From the NCBI GenBank assembly GCA_903922735.1, contig CAIXUZ010000060.1, positions 124,001 through 188,000 of the forward strand: a DNA stretch of 64,000 bases, read 5' to 3'. The position numbers and the translations under genes were made by a program. Under the pieces are notes generated by a model. That model saw nothing but the letters and a program-made list of their open reading frames with translations, had not been told where the DNA came from and did not search any database. This document shows positions 55,766-63,828 of the stretch, in pieces. Source of the DNA: an uncultured Verrucomicrobia subdivision 3 bacterium (lineage in GTDB: Bacteria; Verrucomicrobiota; Verrucomicrobiia; Limisphaerales; UBA11358). Each line of letters opens with the position of its first letter. Position 1 is the stretch's first letter.

Positions 55766-56683
55766 TCACTTGGCCGCTGGAGCGGGAGTAGGCTTGGGTT
55801 GCGGTTTGCGTCCTGGTTTGGTGTCGAGGTTCTGTTCCAAATCCTGGGCCGTGACGGTGGATTGCACCCCATCCGGCGGCACTTCCACTTTGGCCACCCA
55901 AAGGATTCCGTTCAGAACGACCTTGCGGAAATTATCATCGCCCCAGTTGCGATGAAAATGGCCGCCGGTGAAGCCGAAGCCGCGGCCGCTGTCCGGGCGT
56001 TCGCTCGTCCATGCCACGGTTTGCGGCTCGCCTTTAGCGACCGCCTCGCGCACGGCGGGATTTCCTTCATGCGGTCCGTCATAGCGGTCCATGGTGGAAG
56101 CGGGCGGAACGGCGTTGAGAATCGTTTTCACGCCGGTCATGCCGTCGCGGAACCGCATATAGAAATACCATTCGTCTTTCATGCTGAACGATTTCAGCCC
56201 GCGCGTGACAGGATGATCGGGAATCGTTTTGAATTCCGCCTTCCAGACCGGGTTCACCGAATGATTGATTTCAAAGCACCCGCCGATCCAGTCGAGGAAT
56301 TCCTTCTGGCCTTTGTTCGTAGTGGGTTCGACGGCGTAATGGAGGCAAACCAGTCCGGTTCCCCGTTTCGTCAGGGCTTCCAATTGCTGCAGATGATCCG
56401 CTTGCAAGGCCGGATGTCCGCCGCCGCCATCACTGTAAATCACCACCGCCGCCGCGCCATTCAGCACGCTGGAATCTGCCGGCCAGTCGTTGGTGTAAAC
56501 TTCCACCTTGATGCCGGGAACATTCTGGAGGCATTTTTGGAATAACAGCAATCCCGCGCGGTGTTCGTGTTGGCCGGGGCCGTGGCTGGGTTTGCCGGCA
56601 ATCATCACGATCCGCTTGTCTTCCGCGTGACTGACGGCCGGGATGATTGCGGCCAGCAATAACAATATGAAAAGTTTTCTCAC
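55766..56683 (-). CDS. Exported ThuA-domain protein
   Basis: A 305-residue protein with a signal peptide (MRKLFILLLLAAIIPAVSHA). The ThuA fold (glutamine-amidotransferase-like) is clear in RIVMIAGKPSHGPGQHEHRAG near residue 24, TNDWPADSSVL, VVIYSDGGGGHP near 82 and LVCLHYAVEP near 111, followed by GGHFHRNWGDDNFRKVVLNGILW. ThuA domains are linked to trehalose and other sugar metabolism; the exact reaction is not established. A Lys/Pro-rich tail closes the protein. It lies 21 bp after the sugar epimerase gene and before the oxidoreductase. Confidence 0.9.
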   Translation of the reverse strand: MRKLFILLLLAAIIPAVSHAEDKRIVMIAGKPSHGPGQHEHRAGLLLFQKCLQNVPGIKVEVYTNDWPADSSVLNGAAAVVIYSDGGGGHPALQADHLQQLEALTKRGTGLVCLHYAVEPTTNKGQKEFLDWIGGCFEINHSVNPVWKAEFKTIPDHPVTRGLKSFSMKDEWYFYMRFRDGMTGVKTILNAVPPASTMDRYDGPHEGNPAVREAVAKGEPQTVAWTSERPDSGRGFGFTGGHFHRNWGDDNFRKVVLNGILWVAKVEVPPDGVQSTVTAQDLEQNLDTKPGRKPQPKPTPAPAAK

Positions 56684-56703
56684 GGCTTGATTGGCGGAAT
56701 GAA

Positions 56704-57549
56704 TTATTTCAAAGTCTTTTTCAGGAACGCCAGTCCCTTGATGGCGATGTCGTCCCGGCGCGGTTCAATCTTGCGCCAGATGGCGGCGGCGCGGGCAATC
56801 ACCTTCACATCGGTGGTAAAGGATTCAATCACCACCGCGCCCTGGTAGCCGATGTCTTTGAGCGCCTTGGCCGCGCCTTTCCAATCCACATTGTCGTTGC
56901 CCGGCGTCCCGCGATCGCTGGCGCTCGCGTGGATATGGCCGACGTGCCGGCCCGCCCGGCGAATGGAATTTGCCGGATTTTTTTCCTCGATGTTCATGTG
57001 GAACGTGTCCAGCAGCAGTTTCAAGGCGGGGCTTTTCACTTCGCGGATCATCTGCAAACCCTGTTCCACCGTGTTCAGAAAATCCGTCTCGAAGCGATTC
57101 AGCGGCTCCATGCAGATCACTTTGCCGTTGGCTTGAGCGTAGGCGCAAATCGTCTTGAGGTGATTGCGGACGGTGCGCCATTGGCCGCGATATTCCGGAA
57201 GCGGCACGGCATCGGCGCGGCCCGTCGCTGAATACAGCGGGCCCATGACGATGTTGGTGCCGAGCAGATCCGCCATGTCCACCAGTTGCTTCATGTAAAC
57301 GACCGCCGCCCGTTGTTGCGCCGCCGTGCCGCGCAAATCGCGGCTGGGCGGAAAACACGCGCAGACCGAAGTGCAAACCAGCCCATGCTTGTCCAACTGG
57401 GCTTTCACGTAAACCGGATCGATGTCCGCCGGGTTTTCCACCGCGATTTCCACGCCGTCGAACCCCCACTTCTTGAACTGCCGGAACAGCTGCGTGCTGC
57501 GATTGGTGAAAGGTGAGGTGAAAAGAAAAGTGTTGATGCCGAATTTCAT
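56704..57549 (-). CDS. Sugar epimerase, xylose-isomerase-like TIM barrel
   Basis: A 281-residue protein starting MKFGINTFLFTSPFTNRSTQLF, the typical opening of D-psicose/D-tagatose 3-epimerase-like enzymes. Metal-binding residues are in ICMEPLNRFETDF near residue 145 (Glu), LLLDTFHMNIEEKN near 180 (Asp and His), HIHASASDRGTPG near 205 (His) and AVVIESFT near 240 (Glu). The reaction is probably isomerisation or epimerisation of a ketose. A longer start at 57561 adds four residues. It is the first gene of a minus-strand unit with ThuA and the oxidoreductase. Confidence 0.88.
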   Translation of the reverse strand: MKFGINTFLFTSPFTNRSTQLFRQFKKWGFDGVEIAVENPADIDPVYVKAQLDKHGLVCTSVCACFPPSRDLRGTAAQQRAAVVYMKQLVDMADLLGTNIVMGPLYSATGRADAVPLPEYRGQWRTVRNHLKTICAYAQANGKVICMEPLNRFETDFLNTVEQGLQMIREVKSPALKLLLDTFHMNIEEKNPANSIRRAGRHVGHIHASASDRGTPGNDNVDWKGAAKALKDIGYQGAVVIESFTTDVKVIARAAAIWRKIEPRRDDIAIKGLAFLKKTLK

Positions 57550-57664
57550 ATTGGGTTTCAAAGGGATGACGGAAAATCTACTTCACCCGCATCAAATGAA
57601 AAGCCCGAACTTGTGTCGTTCCGTTCCGTTGTTCCCGTCGGCAGCCTTGCGTCTTGGCGCGGAG

Positions 57665-58561
57665 TCACCGCAGCTTGAAGCCGCCCTGCAAAATGACTTC
57701 CGCCGCCACCATGATTAGAAACACCACGCCCACGAGCGCATTCAACCGGAAGAACGCGGTGTTGATCCAGTTCAAGCTGCGGCGTCGCGCAATCCAATGT
57801 TCCATCACCAGGCAGGCGACGATGACCAGCCAGCCGATGACATACGCGATGCGGAACCGGCACAGCAATCCGAAGCCGAACAGCCCGCCGCACATGAACA
57901 TGTGCGCGAGAAAGGCGGCGGCCAGCGCGTTTTTCGGCCCCCAGGCCACGACCAGCGAGCGTAGACCGTGGGACCGGTCGAACTCGTAATCTTGCAGCGC
58001 GTAGATGATGTCAAAGCCGACGAGCCACAAAACCACGCTCGCCGCCAGCACAACCATCTGGACGATTTCGAGCGGCGAAACATTCGCTCCCTTCACCGCC
58101 AGCCACGCGCCGATGGGCGCGAGCGCGAGCGCGATGCCGAGGAAAACGTGAGTGTAATCCGTGAACCGTTTTGTCAGTGAATAAAAACAGACCATCACCA
58201 GCGCCACCGGCGAAAGATAGAAGCAAAGCGGATTCAACAGCCAGCTGGCTGCGATCAATCCCGCCGCCGCGAGCGCGCACAGTGAAATGGCGCTGATCAG
58301 CGAAATCGCTCCGGCAGGCAGGTGCCGGTTTCGGGTGCGCGGGTTTAGCGCGTCAAATTTGCGGTCCACAATCCGGTTGAACGCCATCGCGCACGTCCGC
58401 GCGCAGACCATCGCTGCCAGAATCAGTCCAAAAACCCGCCAACCCGGCCAGCCGCGGGTGTCTCGCGCCGCTACCAGCATTGCCGCCAGTGCGAACGGCA
58501 GCGCAAATACCGTGTGCGAGAAGCGCACGAACGAAAGATAATTTTTAATATGGGAAAACAT
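57665..58561 (-). CDS. UbiA-family prenyltransferase (quinone biosynthesis)
   Basis: A 298-residue membrane protein with about eight helices. The first Asp-rich motif is in AMAFNRIVDRKFDALNPRTRNR near residue 70, and the second in GFDIIYALQDYEFDRSHGLRS near 193. It transfers a polyprenyl chain to an aromatic acid such as 4-hydroxybenzoate or a futalosine-pathway intermediate (as in MqnP). The product therefore depends on which quinone the organism makes. The ATG at 58561 lies inside the left inverted repeat of the four-helix-bundle cassette. ubiX lies upstream on the same strand, beyond that cassette. Confidence 0.92.
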   Translation of the reverse strand: MFSHIKNYLSFVRFSHTVFALPFALAAMLVAARDTRGWPGWRVFGLILAAMVCARTCAMAFNRIVDRKFDALNPRTRNRHLPAGAISLISAISLCALAAAGLIAASWLLNPLCFYLSPVALVMVCFYSLTKRFTDYTHVFLGIALALAPIGAWLAVKGANVSPLEIVQMVVLAASVVLWLVGFDIIYALQDYEFDRSHGLRSLVVAWGPKNALAAAFLAHMFMCGGLFGFGLLCRFRIAYVIGWLVIVACLVMEHWIARRRSLNWINTAFFRLNALVGVVFLIMVAAEVILQGGFKLR

Positions 58562-59093
58562 TCAACATTTAACATTCAACGCTCAACATCGAAGGGTCAG
58601 ACAGCTTTGCTGGCGGGGTAGCGGACGGGGTTTAGGGATTGGCTGGATTCCGTTTGGGCATTGCGCTTTGCGGTCTGGATGCTTGAATGAAAAATGCGGA
58701 TCAGCTCTTCGCTTTCGCCCAGGATAAACAAAAGCGTGGTGTCGGCTTTTACCCAGGCCTTGAGCTTTATCAGCCGCGCCCAGCAACGGGTTTCGCGCAA
58801 TTCTTTGAGGCAGATTTTCAGTTTATGAATGAAGTCATCGCGGGATTCAGCCGCTTCGGCTTCGCCGTGATTCGGATAAGGGGATGTTCCGGAGCGCAAA
58901 ACCTGTCCGGCGACATGATTGCCGGAACGGGTAGGAGGCAAGGATTCGGACAGATCAATCACCGCCGAAGCAAATTCCAGCAGCCGGTTTTCGAGATCAA
59001 ATTTCCGGCCCGCGCTTTCACCTTCATGGAATTCCATGACCACAGCTTCCCCGTCCTTGGGCGTTGAGTGTTGAATGTTAAACGTTGAATGTT
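58557..59093. mobile_element. Putative cassette with 31-bp inverted repeats around a four-helix-bundle gene
   Basis: The left arm 58557-58587 and the right arm 59063-59093 are inverted copies matching at 29 of 31 positions. Each arm is built from heptamers of the GTTGAAT type (GTTGAGT, GTTGAAT, GTTAAAC, GTTGAAT). The cassette sits between ubiX and ubiA, supplies the ATG of ubiA from its left arm, and its right arm is read through as the N-terminus of the four-helix-bundle gene. I see no transposase and no convincing target duplication. Mobility is inferred from structure only. Confidence 0.6.
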
Positions 59094-59106
59094 CCGCCTT
59101 TTTCAT
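58597..59106 (-). CDS. Four-helix-bundle protein (S23/TIGR02436 type)
   Basis: A 169-residue frame from ATG 59106, which follows the ubiX stop by one base. The first 20 residues (KKAEHSTFNIQHSTPKDGE) are the translation of the inverted repeat and probably not native; an internal ATG at 59037 (MEFHEGESAGRKFDLENRLL) gives a 146-residue protein with the family's usual start. The core DLENRLLEFASAVIDLSESLPPTRSGNHVAGQVLRSGTSPYPNHGEAEAAESRDDFIHKLKICLKELRETRCWARLI is the diagnostic S23 four-helix bundle. Members occur in 23S rRNA intervening sequences and as an accessory in retroelements; most are orphans. Confidence 0.85.
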   Translation of the reverse strand: MKKAEHSTFNIQHSTPKDGEAVVMEFHEGESAGRKFDLENRLLEFASAVIDLSESLPPTRSGNHVAGQVLRSGTSPYPNHGEAEAAESRDDFIHKLKICLKELRETRCWARLIKLKAWVKADTTLLFILGESEELIRIFHSSIQTAKRNAQTESSQSLNPVRYPASKAV

Positions 59107-59107
59107 T

Positions 59108-59677
59108 TCATTCTTTTTCCTCAACCCAGCGCGGAGCCAGTTTGTTTTCGACGCCGATATGGTCGAGCACGCGGGCGACGACGGTATCCGCCAGTTCGAC
59201 AATCGTTTTCGCGCCGGAATAAAAACTGGGGTTGGCCGGAATCAGCGTCGCTCCCGCCAGCAGCAGCAATTCCATGTTCTTCACATGGATGAGGCTCAGC
59301 GGCGTTTCGCGCGGCACAAGGATCAATTTCTTCTTTTCCTTCAGCACCACATCGGCGGCGCGGAGCAGGACATCCTCGCTGTAGCCGTGGGCGATGCGGC
59401 CCATCGTGCCCATCGTGCAGGGGATGACCACCATGACATCCGGCGGATTCGAGCCGCTGGCGAACGGCGCGTTCATGCTTTTGAGCGCGTGCGGTTTCAC
59501 GCCGGCGGGCAGGCGCAGTCCGCCGGGCAATTCCTCCGCGACGACTTGCTGCGCATAGTTGCTCATCACGACGTGGAGCTCGTGTTCCTGCGGATTCAAA
59601 TTATCCAGCAGCCGCTGCGCATACAGCGCGCCGCTGGCTCCCGTGATGGCGACCAGAATTTTCACGGGCCGAATCAT
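59108..59677 (-). CDS. ubiX: Flavin prenyltransferase UbiX
   Basis: A 189-residue protein starting MIRPVKILVAITGASGALYAQRLL. It attaches a dimethylallyl group to FMN, making the cofactor of UbiD-type decarboxylases. VMVVIPCTMGTMGRIAHGYSEDVLLRAADVVLKEKKKLILVPRETPLSLIHVKNM is highly typical. The ATG at 59677 is chosen; the frame extends another 90 residues upstream, but only as shadow of the divergent amidase gene. A UbiD homologue is not in the window. It runs into the four-helix-bundle gene with a 1-bp gap and then to ubiA. Confidence 0.95.
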   Translation of the reverse strand: MIRPVKILVAITGASGALYAQRLLDNLNPQEHELHVVMSNYAQQVVAEELPGGLRLPAGVKPHALKSMNAPFASGSNPPDVMVVIPCTMGTMGRIAHGYSEDVLLRAADVVLKEKKKLILVPRETPLSLIHVKNMELLLLAGATLIPANPSFYSGAKTIVELADTVVARVLDHIGVENKLAPRWVEEKE

Positions 59678-59752
59678 GCCGTAATTCCATCCGGCAAACA
59701 AGCCGCGCCCGAATCCGCTTGAGTCCGCTTTCGCGTTCCGCACAATTGGCGC

Positions 59753-60865
59753 GTGTTCAAATTTGCGGGAATCTTTTTTTGCGGCGTCTTGATGCTTCTG
59801 ACCGGCTGTAGCACCGTGCCCACCGACAACGCTGAACCTTTGCCCGGCGAATGGTCCGTGACCAATGCGGTTCCCGCGGCCGGCGCGCCTAAAACCTCCC
59901 GGTCCGTGAAGCCAGCGGTCAGGATTGTGCCCATCCCGCCGGTTCAAACCAATGTGCCACCCTCAAAGATTTCCCAGCCCGCGCCCATCCTGGCGTGGAC
60001 TTCGCTCAACCGCTGGGCGGCAGACAACAAGCTTTCCGCGCCGCGCAAGATCTCCAGTTCGCCGGTTGCCAGCTACGCCATCACTTCGCCCAAAGGCACG
60101 ATGGTTCTGGTCATCGGCAGCCGCGAGACTTCCTGGCGCGGGCTGGGGATGCACCTGGGCTTTGCGCCGGAAATCATTGATGACCAGGTCTACATTTACG
60201 GCCTCGACCTGCAAAAAAATCTGGAGCCGCTGCTGCTGGGCGAACCGCTCGCCTTCAGCCCCAACCGTGTGCTCGTCCTCGACCCCGGTCACGGCGGCGT
60301 CAATGTCGGCACGCACAGCCTGGTGGATGGGCGCTTCGAAAAAGAATTCACGCTCGACTGGGCGCGGCGCATCAAATCGCTGCTGGTCACGAACGGCTGG
60401 ACGGTTTTTCTCACCCGCACCAATGACTCGGATGTTTCCTTGTCCAACCGCGTCGCCTTTGCAGAAGCGCATCACGCCGATTTGTTCATCAGCTTGCACT
60501 TCAATTCCGCCGCGCCGGACAAAAAGCAGAACGGCGTCGAAACCTATTGCCTGACGCCGACAGGCATGCCCTCCACGCTCACGCGCGGATTCAATGATGC
60601 GTGGACCAACCGCTTTCCCAACAATGCCTTTGACGCGGAGAATCTGAAGCTCGCCGTCCGCCTGCACGCGGCGCTGTTGCGCGGCAGCGGCGAGGAAGAT
60701 CGCGGCATCCGGCGGGCGCGGTTCATGGGCGTGCTGCTGGGGCAAAAACGCCCGGCGGTGCTGGTTGAAGGCGGCTATCTCTCAAATACGCGCGAAGCGG
60801 AGAAAATCCAGACCCCGCAATTCCGGCAAAAACTTGCGGAAGCGGTTACTGCTGCCCTCAAATGA
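59753..60865 (+). CDS. Lipoprotein N-acetylmuramoyl-L-alanine amidase
   Basis: A 370-residue protein starting at GTG 59753 with a lipoprotein signal (FKFAGIFFCGVLMLLTGC, lipobox LLTGC). Residues about 40-170 are a low-complexity linker and a degenerate domain (WAADNKLSAPRKISSSPVASYAITS). From about residue 180 it is the Amidase_3 domain: VLVLDPGHGGVNVGTH carries the zinc His, EKEFTLDWARRIK carries the Glu, FISLHFNSA carries the second His, and VEGGYLSN the catalytic Glu. It cleaves the bond between MurNAc and the peptide in peptidoglycan. Its stop overlaps the next gene by 4 bp. Confidence 0.92.
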   Translation: MFKFAGIFFCGVLMLLTGCSTVPTDNAEPLPGEWSVTNAVPAAGAPKTSRSVKPAVRIVPIPPVQTNVPPSKISQPAPILAWTSLNRWAADNKLSAPRKISSSPVASYAITSPKGTMVLVIGSRETSWRGLGMHLGFAPEIIDDQVYIYGLDLQKNLEPLLLGEPLAFSPNRVLVLDPGHGGVNVGTHSLVDGRFEKEFTLDWARRIKSLLVTNGWTVFLTRTNDSDVSLSNRVAFAEAHHADLFISLHFNSAAPDKKQNGVETYCLTPTGMPSTLTRGFNDAWTNRFPNNAFDAENLKLAVRLHAALLRGSGEEDRGIRRARFMGVLLGQKRPAVLVEGGYLSNTREAEKIQTPQFRQKLAEAVTAALK

Positions 60866-61821
60866 AAAGTGGAAAGCACATTCTCGTCACCGGCGGCGCG
60901 GGGTTTATCGGTGCGCATCTGGTTGAGCGCCTGCTCCAGGATGGCAAATCGGTGGTCGTCATCGACGATCTTTCCACCGGCAGTTTGGAAAATCTGGCGG
61001 CGGTGAAAGCCCATCCGCGACTTCGCTTCATTCATTCCAAGATTTCCGCTTGCGGGGAATTGCCGCAACTGGCGGCAGACGCGGAATTCATCTTTCACCT
61101 CGCCGCCACCGTGGGCGTGGAACTCGTCGTCCAATCCGCCCTGCGCGTTCTGGAATCCGGTTTCAGCGAAATGCAGGTTCTCCTCCGCGCCGCCGCCCAA
61201 AACTCCACGCCGCTGCTGCTCACCTCCACCTCGGAAGTTTATGGCAAAAGCGCCAAGGCGGAGTTCAGCGAGGAAGATGATCTGCTCATCGGGCCGCCGG
61301 GACAATCGCGCTGGAGCTATGCCAGCGCCAAGCTGACGGATGAATTTCTCGCGCTCGCCTACGCCCGTGAAAAAAATCTCCCCGTCACCATCGCCCGGCT
61401 GTTCAACACCGTCGGGCCGCGCCAGACCGGGCGTTACGGCATGGTGCTGCCCCGCTTCATCGCCGCGGCCCGGGCGGGCGAACCTCTCCGCGTCTTCGGT
61501 GACGGCGCGCAATCCCGATGCTTCGGCTTCGTGCAGGACGTGGTGGAAGCCCTGATGCGCCTGCAGCAGTGCGCCGGGGCGCGCGGCGAAATCTTCAACA
61601 TCGGCGGCACGGAGGAGATCTCCATGCTGGAACTGGCCAAGCTCGTCGTGGTCGTGCTCGGCTCCCGATCAAAAATTGAATTGGTCCCCTACGACCAGGC
61701 GTACGCGCCGGGCTTTGACGACATGCGCCGCCGCAAACCGCTCGTGGAAAAACTGGAACGATTTGTGAGTTTCAAGCCGCAGACGCCGCTCCGCGACATC
61801 ATCCGATTGACTGCGGGTTGA
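60862..61821 (+). CDS. NAD-dependent nucleotide-sugar epimerase/dehydratase
   Basis: A 319-residue extended SDR protein. The NAD motif TGGAGFIGAHL is at residues 10-20, the catalytic Ser-Tyr-Lys set is in STSEVYGK and WSYASAKLTDEF near residues 122-160, and FNTVGPRQTGRYGMVLPRFI near 185 follows. The last 60 residues (FSFKPQTPLRDII) resemble UDP-glucuronate decarboxylase or GDP-mannose dehydratase relatives; the specific reaction is not fixed. It overlaps the amidase gene by 4 bp and shares its promoter, perhaps linking envelope sugar synthesis and wall remodelling. Confidence 0.88.
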   Translation: MKSGKHILVTGGAGFIGAHLVERLLQDGKSVVVIDDLSTGSLENLAAVKAHPRLRFIHSKISACGELPQLAADAEFIFHLAATVGVELVVQSALRVLESGFSEMQVLLRAAAQNSTPLLLTSTSEVYGKSAKAEFSEEDDLLIGPPGQSRWSYASAKLTDEFLALAYAREKNLPVTIARLFNTVGPRQTGRYGMVLPRFIAAARAGEPLRVFGDGAQSRCFGFVQDVVEALMRLQQCAGARGEIFNIGGTEEISMLELAKLVVVVLGSRSKIELVPYDQAYAPGFDDMRRRKPLVEKLERFVSFKPQTPLRDIIRLTAG

Positions 61822-61856
61822 AAGCTCTAGCCTGCCGGATGCATGCCCGTTCAGCC

Positions 61857-62633
61857 TCAAATTTCCAGCCGCACGAGAAACTCCTGCGCCAGCACTTCGT
61901 AGGCCGCCGAACCGCTGCTGTATTTGTCGTAGTAAAGGATCGGTTTGCCGTGGCTCGGCGCCTCCGCCAGCCGGGTCGTGCGCGGTATCAGGGTTTCAAA
62001 CACTTTGGCCCCGAGCAGATGGCGGACTTCGCCCACGACTTCCTGCGACAGGCGGGTGCGGCCGTCAAACATCGTCATCACCACGCCCAAAATTTCGAGG
62101 CGTGGATTGACACCCGCAGCGCGGAGCTGGTCAATCACGCGGTTCATCATGGAGATGCCTTCCAGCGCGTAATACTCGCATTGGAGCGGCACGAGAATGC
62201 CGTCGCACGCGGCAAAAGCATTCAAGGACAGAATGCCCAGGGAGGGCGGGCAATCCACCAGCACCACGTCATACCGCTGCGCATCCCGCACCGGCTGCAA
62301 GGCCAGCGCCAGGCGGTGAAGGTGATTCTCCAACCGCGCCAGCTCCAGATCGGCGGCGCATAGATCCACTTCGCTCGGGATGATTTCCAGCCGCGCGAAA
62401 TTCGTGGGCTTGATTTTTTCGAGCAATCCGCCTTCGCCGAGCAAAACCTGGTAGGCGCTGGCGCCCTCGGTTTTTTCCACGCCGACGCCGCTGGTGGCGT
62501 TGGCCTGCGGATCGAGGTCAAAGAGGAGGACATTTTTGCCCAGCGCGGCGAGGCAGGCGGCCAGGTTGACGGCGGTGGTGGTTTTCCCCACGCCGCCTTT
62601 CTGGTTGGCGACCGCGATGACTTTGGTAGGCAC
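61857..62633 (-). CDS. parA: ParA-type chromosome-partitioning ATPase
   Basis: A 258-residue protein starting at GTG 62633 (PTKVIAVANQKGGVGKTTTAVNLA), with the deviant Walker A KGGVGKTT. YDVVLVDCPPSLGILSLNAF near residue 110 is the A' and Walker B pair and is Soj-like. It has no N-terminal helix-turn-helix, as in chromosomal ParA. A parB gene would normally follow it; downstream is instead the convergent epimerase, so ParB must lie elsewhere. It would partition chromosome origins on parS. The start is inferred from the family, not from a Shine-Dalgarno. Confidence 0.9.
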   Translation of the reverse strand: MPTKVIAVANQKGGVGKTTTAVNLAACLAALGKNVLLFDLDPQANATSGVGVEKTEGASAYQVLLGEGGLLEKIKPTNFARLEIIPSEVDLCAADLELARLENHLHRLALALQPVRDAQRYDVVLVDCPPSLGILSLNAFAACDGILVPLQCEYYALEGISMMNRVIDQLRAAGVNPRLEILGVVMTMFDGRTRLSQEVVGEVRHLLGAKVFETLIPRTTRLAEAPSHGKPILYYDKYSSGSAAYEVLAQEFLVRLEI

Positions 62634-62701
62634 TGGGGGAATTAAATGAAATGCGCGGTGGCGTTTCAAGCGCACACCGCGCAAAAGCGAAGATTTTCGG
62701 G

Positions 62702-63214
62702 CTACTGGCCCGCCGGAACAAAGCTGGCGGACTGAAACAACGAGGCGTTGGGCTGGCCAAACAGAGTGGAAACCGGCTGGAGACTGGTTGCGGGATTGGT
62801 GCTGGCAACGATGCCGCTGGAATCAGCGGCCACGACCAACGGCGAAGCCGACACCGAAGCCGCCGCCGTGCCCGCCGAGGCAAATTCAGCGGTGGGCAGG
62901 ATGCTTTTCGCGGTTTTATCGGTGCGTTCGCCCATGACCACACCCAGCGTCAATAGCAGGCAAAGACTGGTGGCCACCGCGCCGATGAGCCCAGGCTTGG
63001 TTTCAAAAATCTGCAGGAAATGCACCAACCACGGCGCCACGGATTCGAGGCGTTCCGTCAGGCTGTGCCCCCCCCCTCCCTCCCCGGCGCGAATACGCGA
63101 AACCACCTGATCGGAAAAGTTATTGAAGTAGCCGGGCGGCGGCACTTCATGCTGCTTCAGCTTCATCAACCGCTTCAGCGTTTCAAAGTTATTTTCGTTT
63201 TTGTTCATGTTCAC
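62702..63214 (-). CDS. Membrane protein, probable anti-sigma factor
   Basis: A 170-residue protein with one membrane helix (PGLIGAVATSLCLLLTLGVVMG, about residues 75-96). The cytosolic N-terminal domain of about 50 residues is helical (NFETLKRLMKLKQHEVPPPGYFNNFSDQVVSRIRAG), and the periplasmic tail is Ala/Ser/Thr-rich. It overlaps the ECF sigma gene by 4 bp and follows it in the same direction, the usual arrangement of an anti-sigma factor. No zinc-binding HxxxCxxC motif is present, so it is not a ZAS protein. A run of nine Cs at 63068-63076 (plus strand) encodes four glycines just before the helix. Confidence 0.7.
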   Translation of the reverse strand: MNMNKNENNFETLKRLMKLKQHEVPPPGYFNNFSDQVVSRIRAGEGGGGHSLTERLESVAPWLVHFLQIFETKPGLIGAVATSLCLLLTLGVVMGERTDKTAKSILPTAEFASAGTAAASVSASPLVVAADSSGIVASTNPATSLQPVSTLFGQPNASLFQSASFVPAGQ

Positions 63215-63828
63215 TGCAGATATTCGCTCAAGTGACCCTGCAATTGCTGGCGGGCGTAAAACAACCGCGACCGCACCGTGCCGACGTTACAACCCATGAT
63301 CTCGGCGATTTCGTCGTGCGATACGCCCTGCACATCATGCAAGACCACCACCATTCTGTGGGGTTCTGACAGCTTGAGGAGCGACTCGTTCAATTTTTTT
63401 TGCAGCTCGGCCAACCCGGCATCGCGATGCGGGGTTTTCTCCGAAATCAACGCCACCAGGTCGGGATTATGCTCGGTGTTGAAGTCCAGATCGTTCAGGC
63501 TGAAATGATGCTTATGCTTCCGCTGCTTGAGAAAGTTAATCGTCTTGTTGACCGCAATCCGATAAAGCCAGGTGTAGAAACTGGAGCCGCCTTTGAACGA
63601 TTTCAGCGCCTGAAACGCCTTGATGAAGGCTTCCTGGGCGAGGTCGTTGGCGTCCTCATGGTTGCTGGTCATGTGGTAAATCGTCGCGTAAATGCGCTCC
63701 TGATAACGCTTCACCAGTTCGTCGTAAGCCGCGAGGTCGCCGCGCCGGGCGCGCTTGACCAAATCGCCTTCCAGCGTGCTGGCGGATTCATCCGGGGAGA
63801 AAATGGGCGCGGGTTCAGGCATGGTCAT
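63211..63828 (-). CDS. ECF (RpoE-like) RNA polymerase sigma factor
   Basis: A 205-residue sigma-70-family protein. Region 2 is DLAAYDELVKRYQERIYATIYHMTSNHEDANDLAQEAFIKAFQALKSFKGGSSFYTWLYRIAVNKTINFLKQRK, at residues 31-105. Region 4 is LNESLLKLSEPHRMVVVLHDVQGVSHDEIAEIMGCNVGTVRSRLFYARQQL. The sequence between carries no region 1 or 3. It belongs to the RpoE-like group. It overlaps the upstream prenyl-synthase gene by 4 bp and the downstream anti-sigma gene by 4 bp, so all three appear translationally coupled. Confidence 0.93.
   Translation of the reverse strand: MTMPEPAPIFSPDESASTLEGDLVKRARRGDLAAYDELVKRYQERIYATIYHMTSNHEDANDLAQEAFIKAFQALKSFKGGSSFYTWLYRIAVNKTINFLKQRKHKHHFSLNDLDFNTEHNPDLVALISEKTPHRDAGLAELQKKLNESLLKLSEPHRMVVVLHDVQGVSHDEIAEIMGCNVGTVRSRLFYARQQLQGHLSEYLQ

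Noticed and set aside
58557-59106. Diversity-generating retroelement accessory
   Set aside because: Four-helix proteins occur there, but there is no reverse transcriptase or template/variable repeat here.
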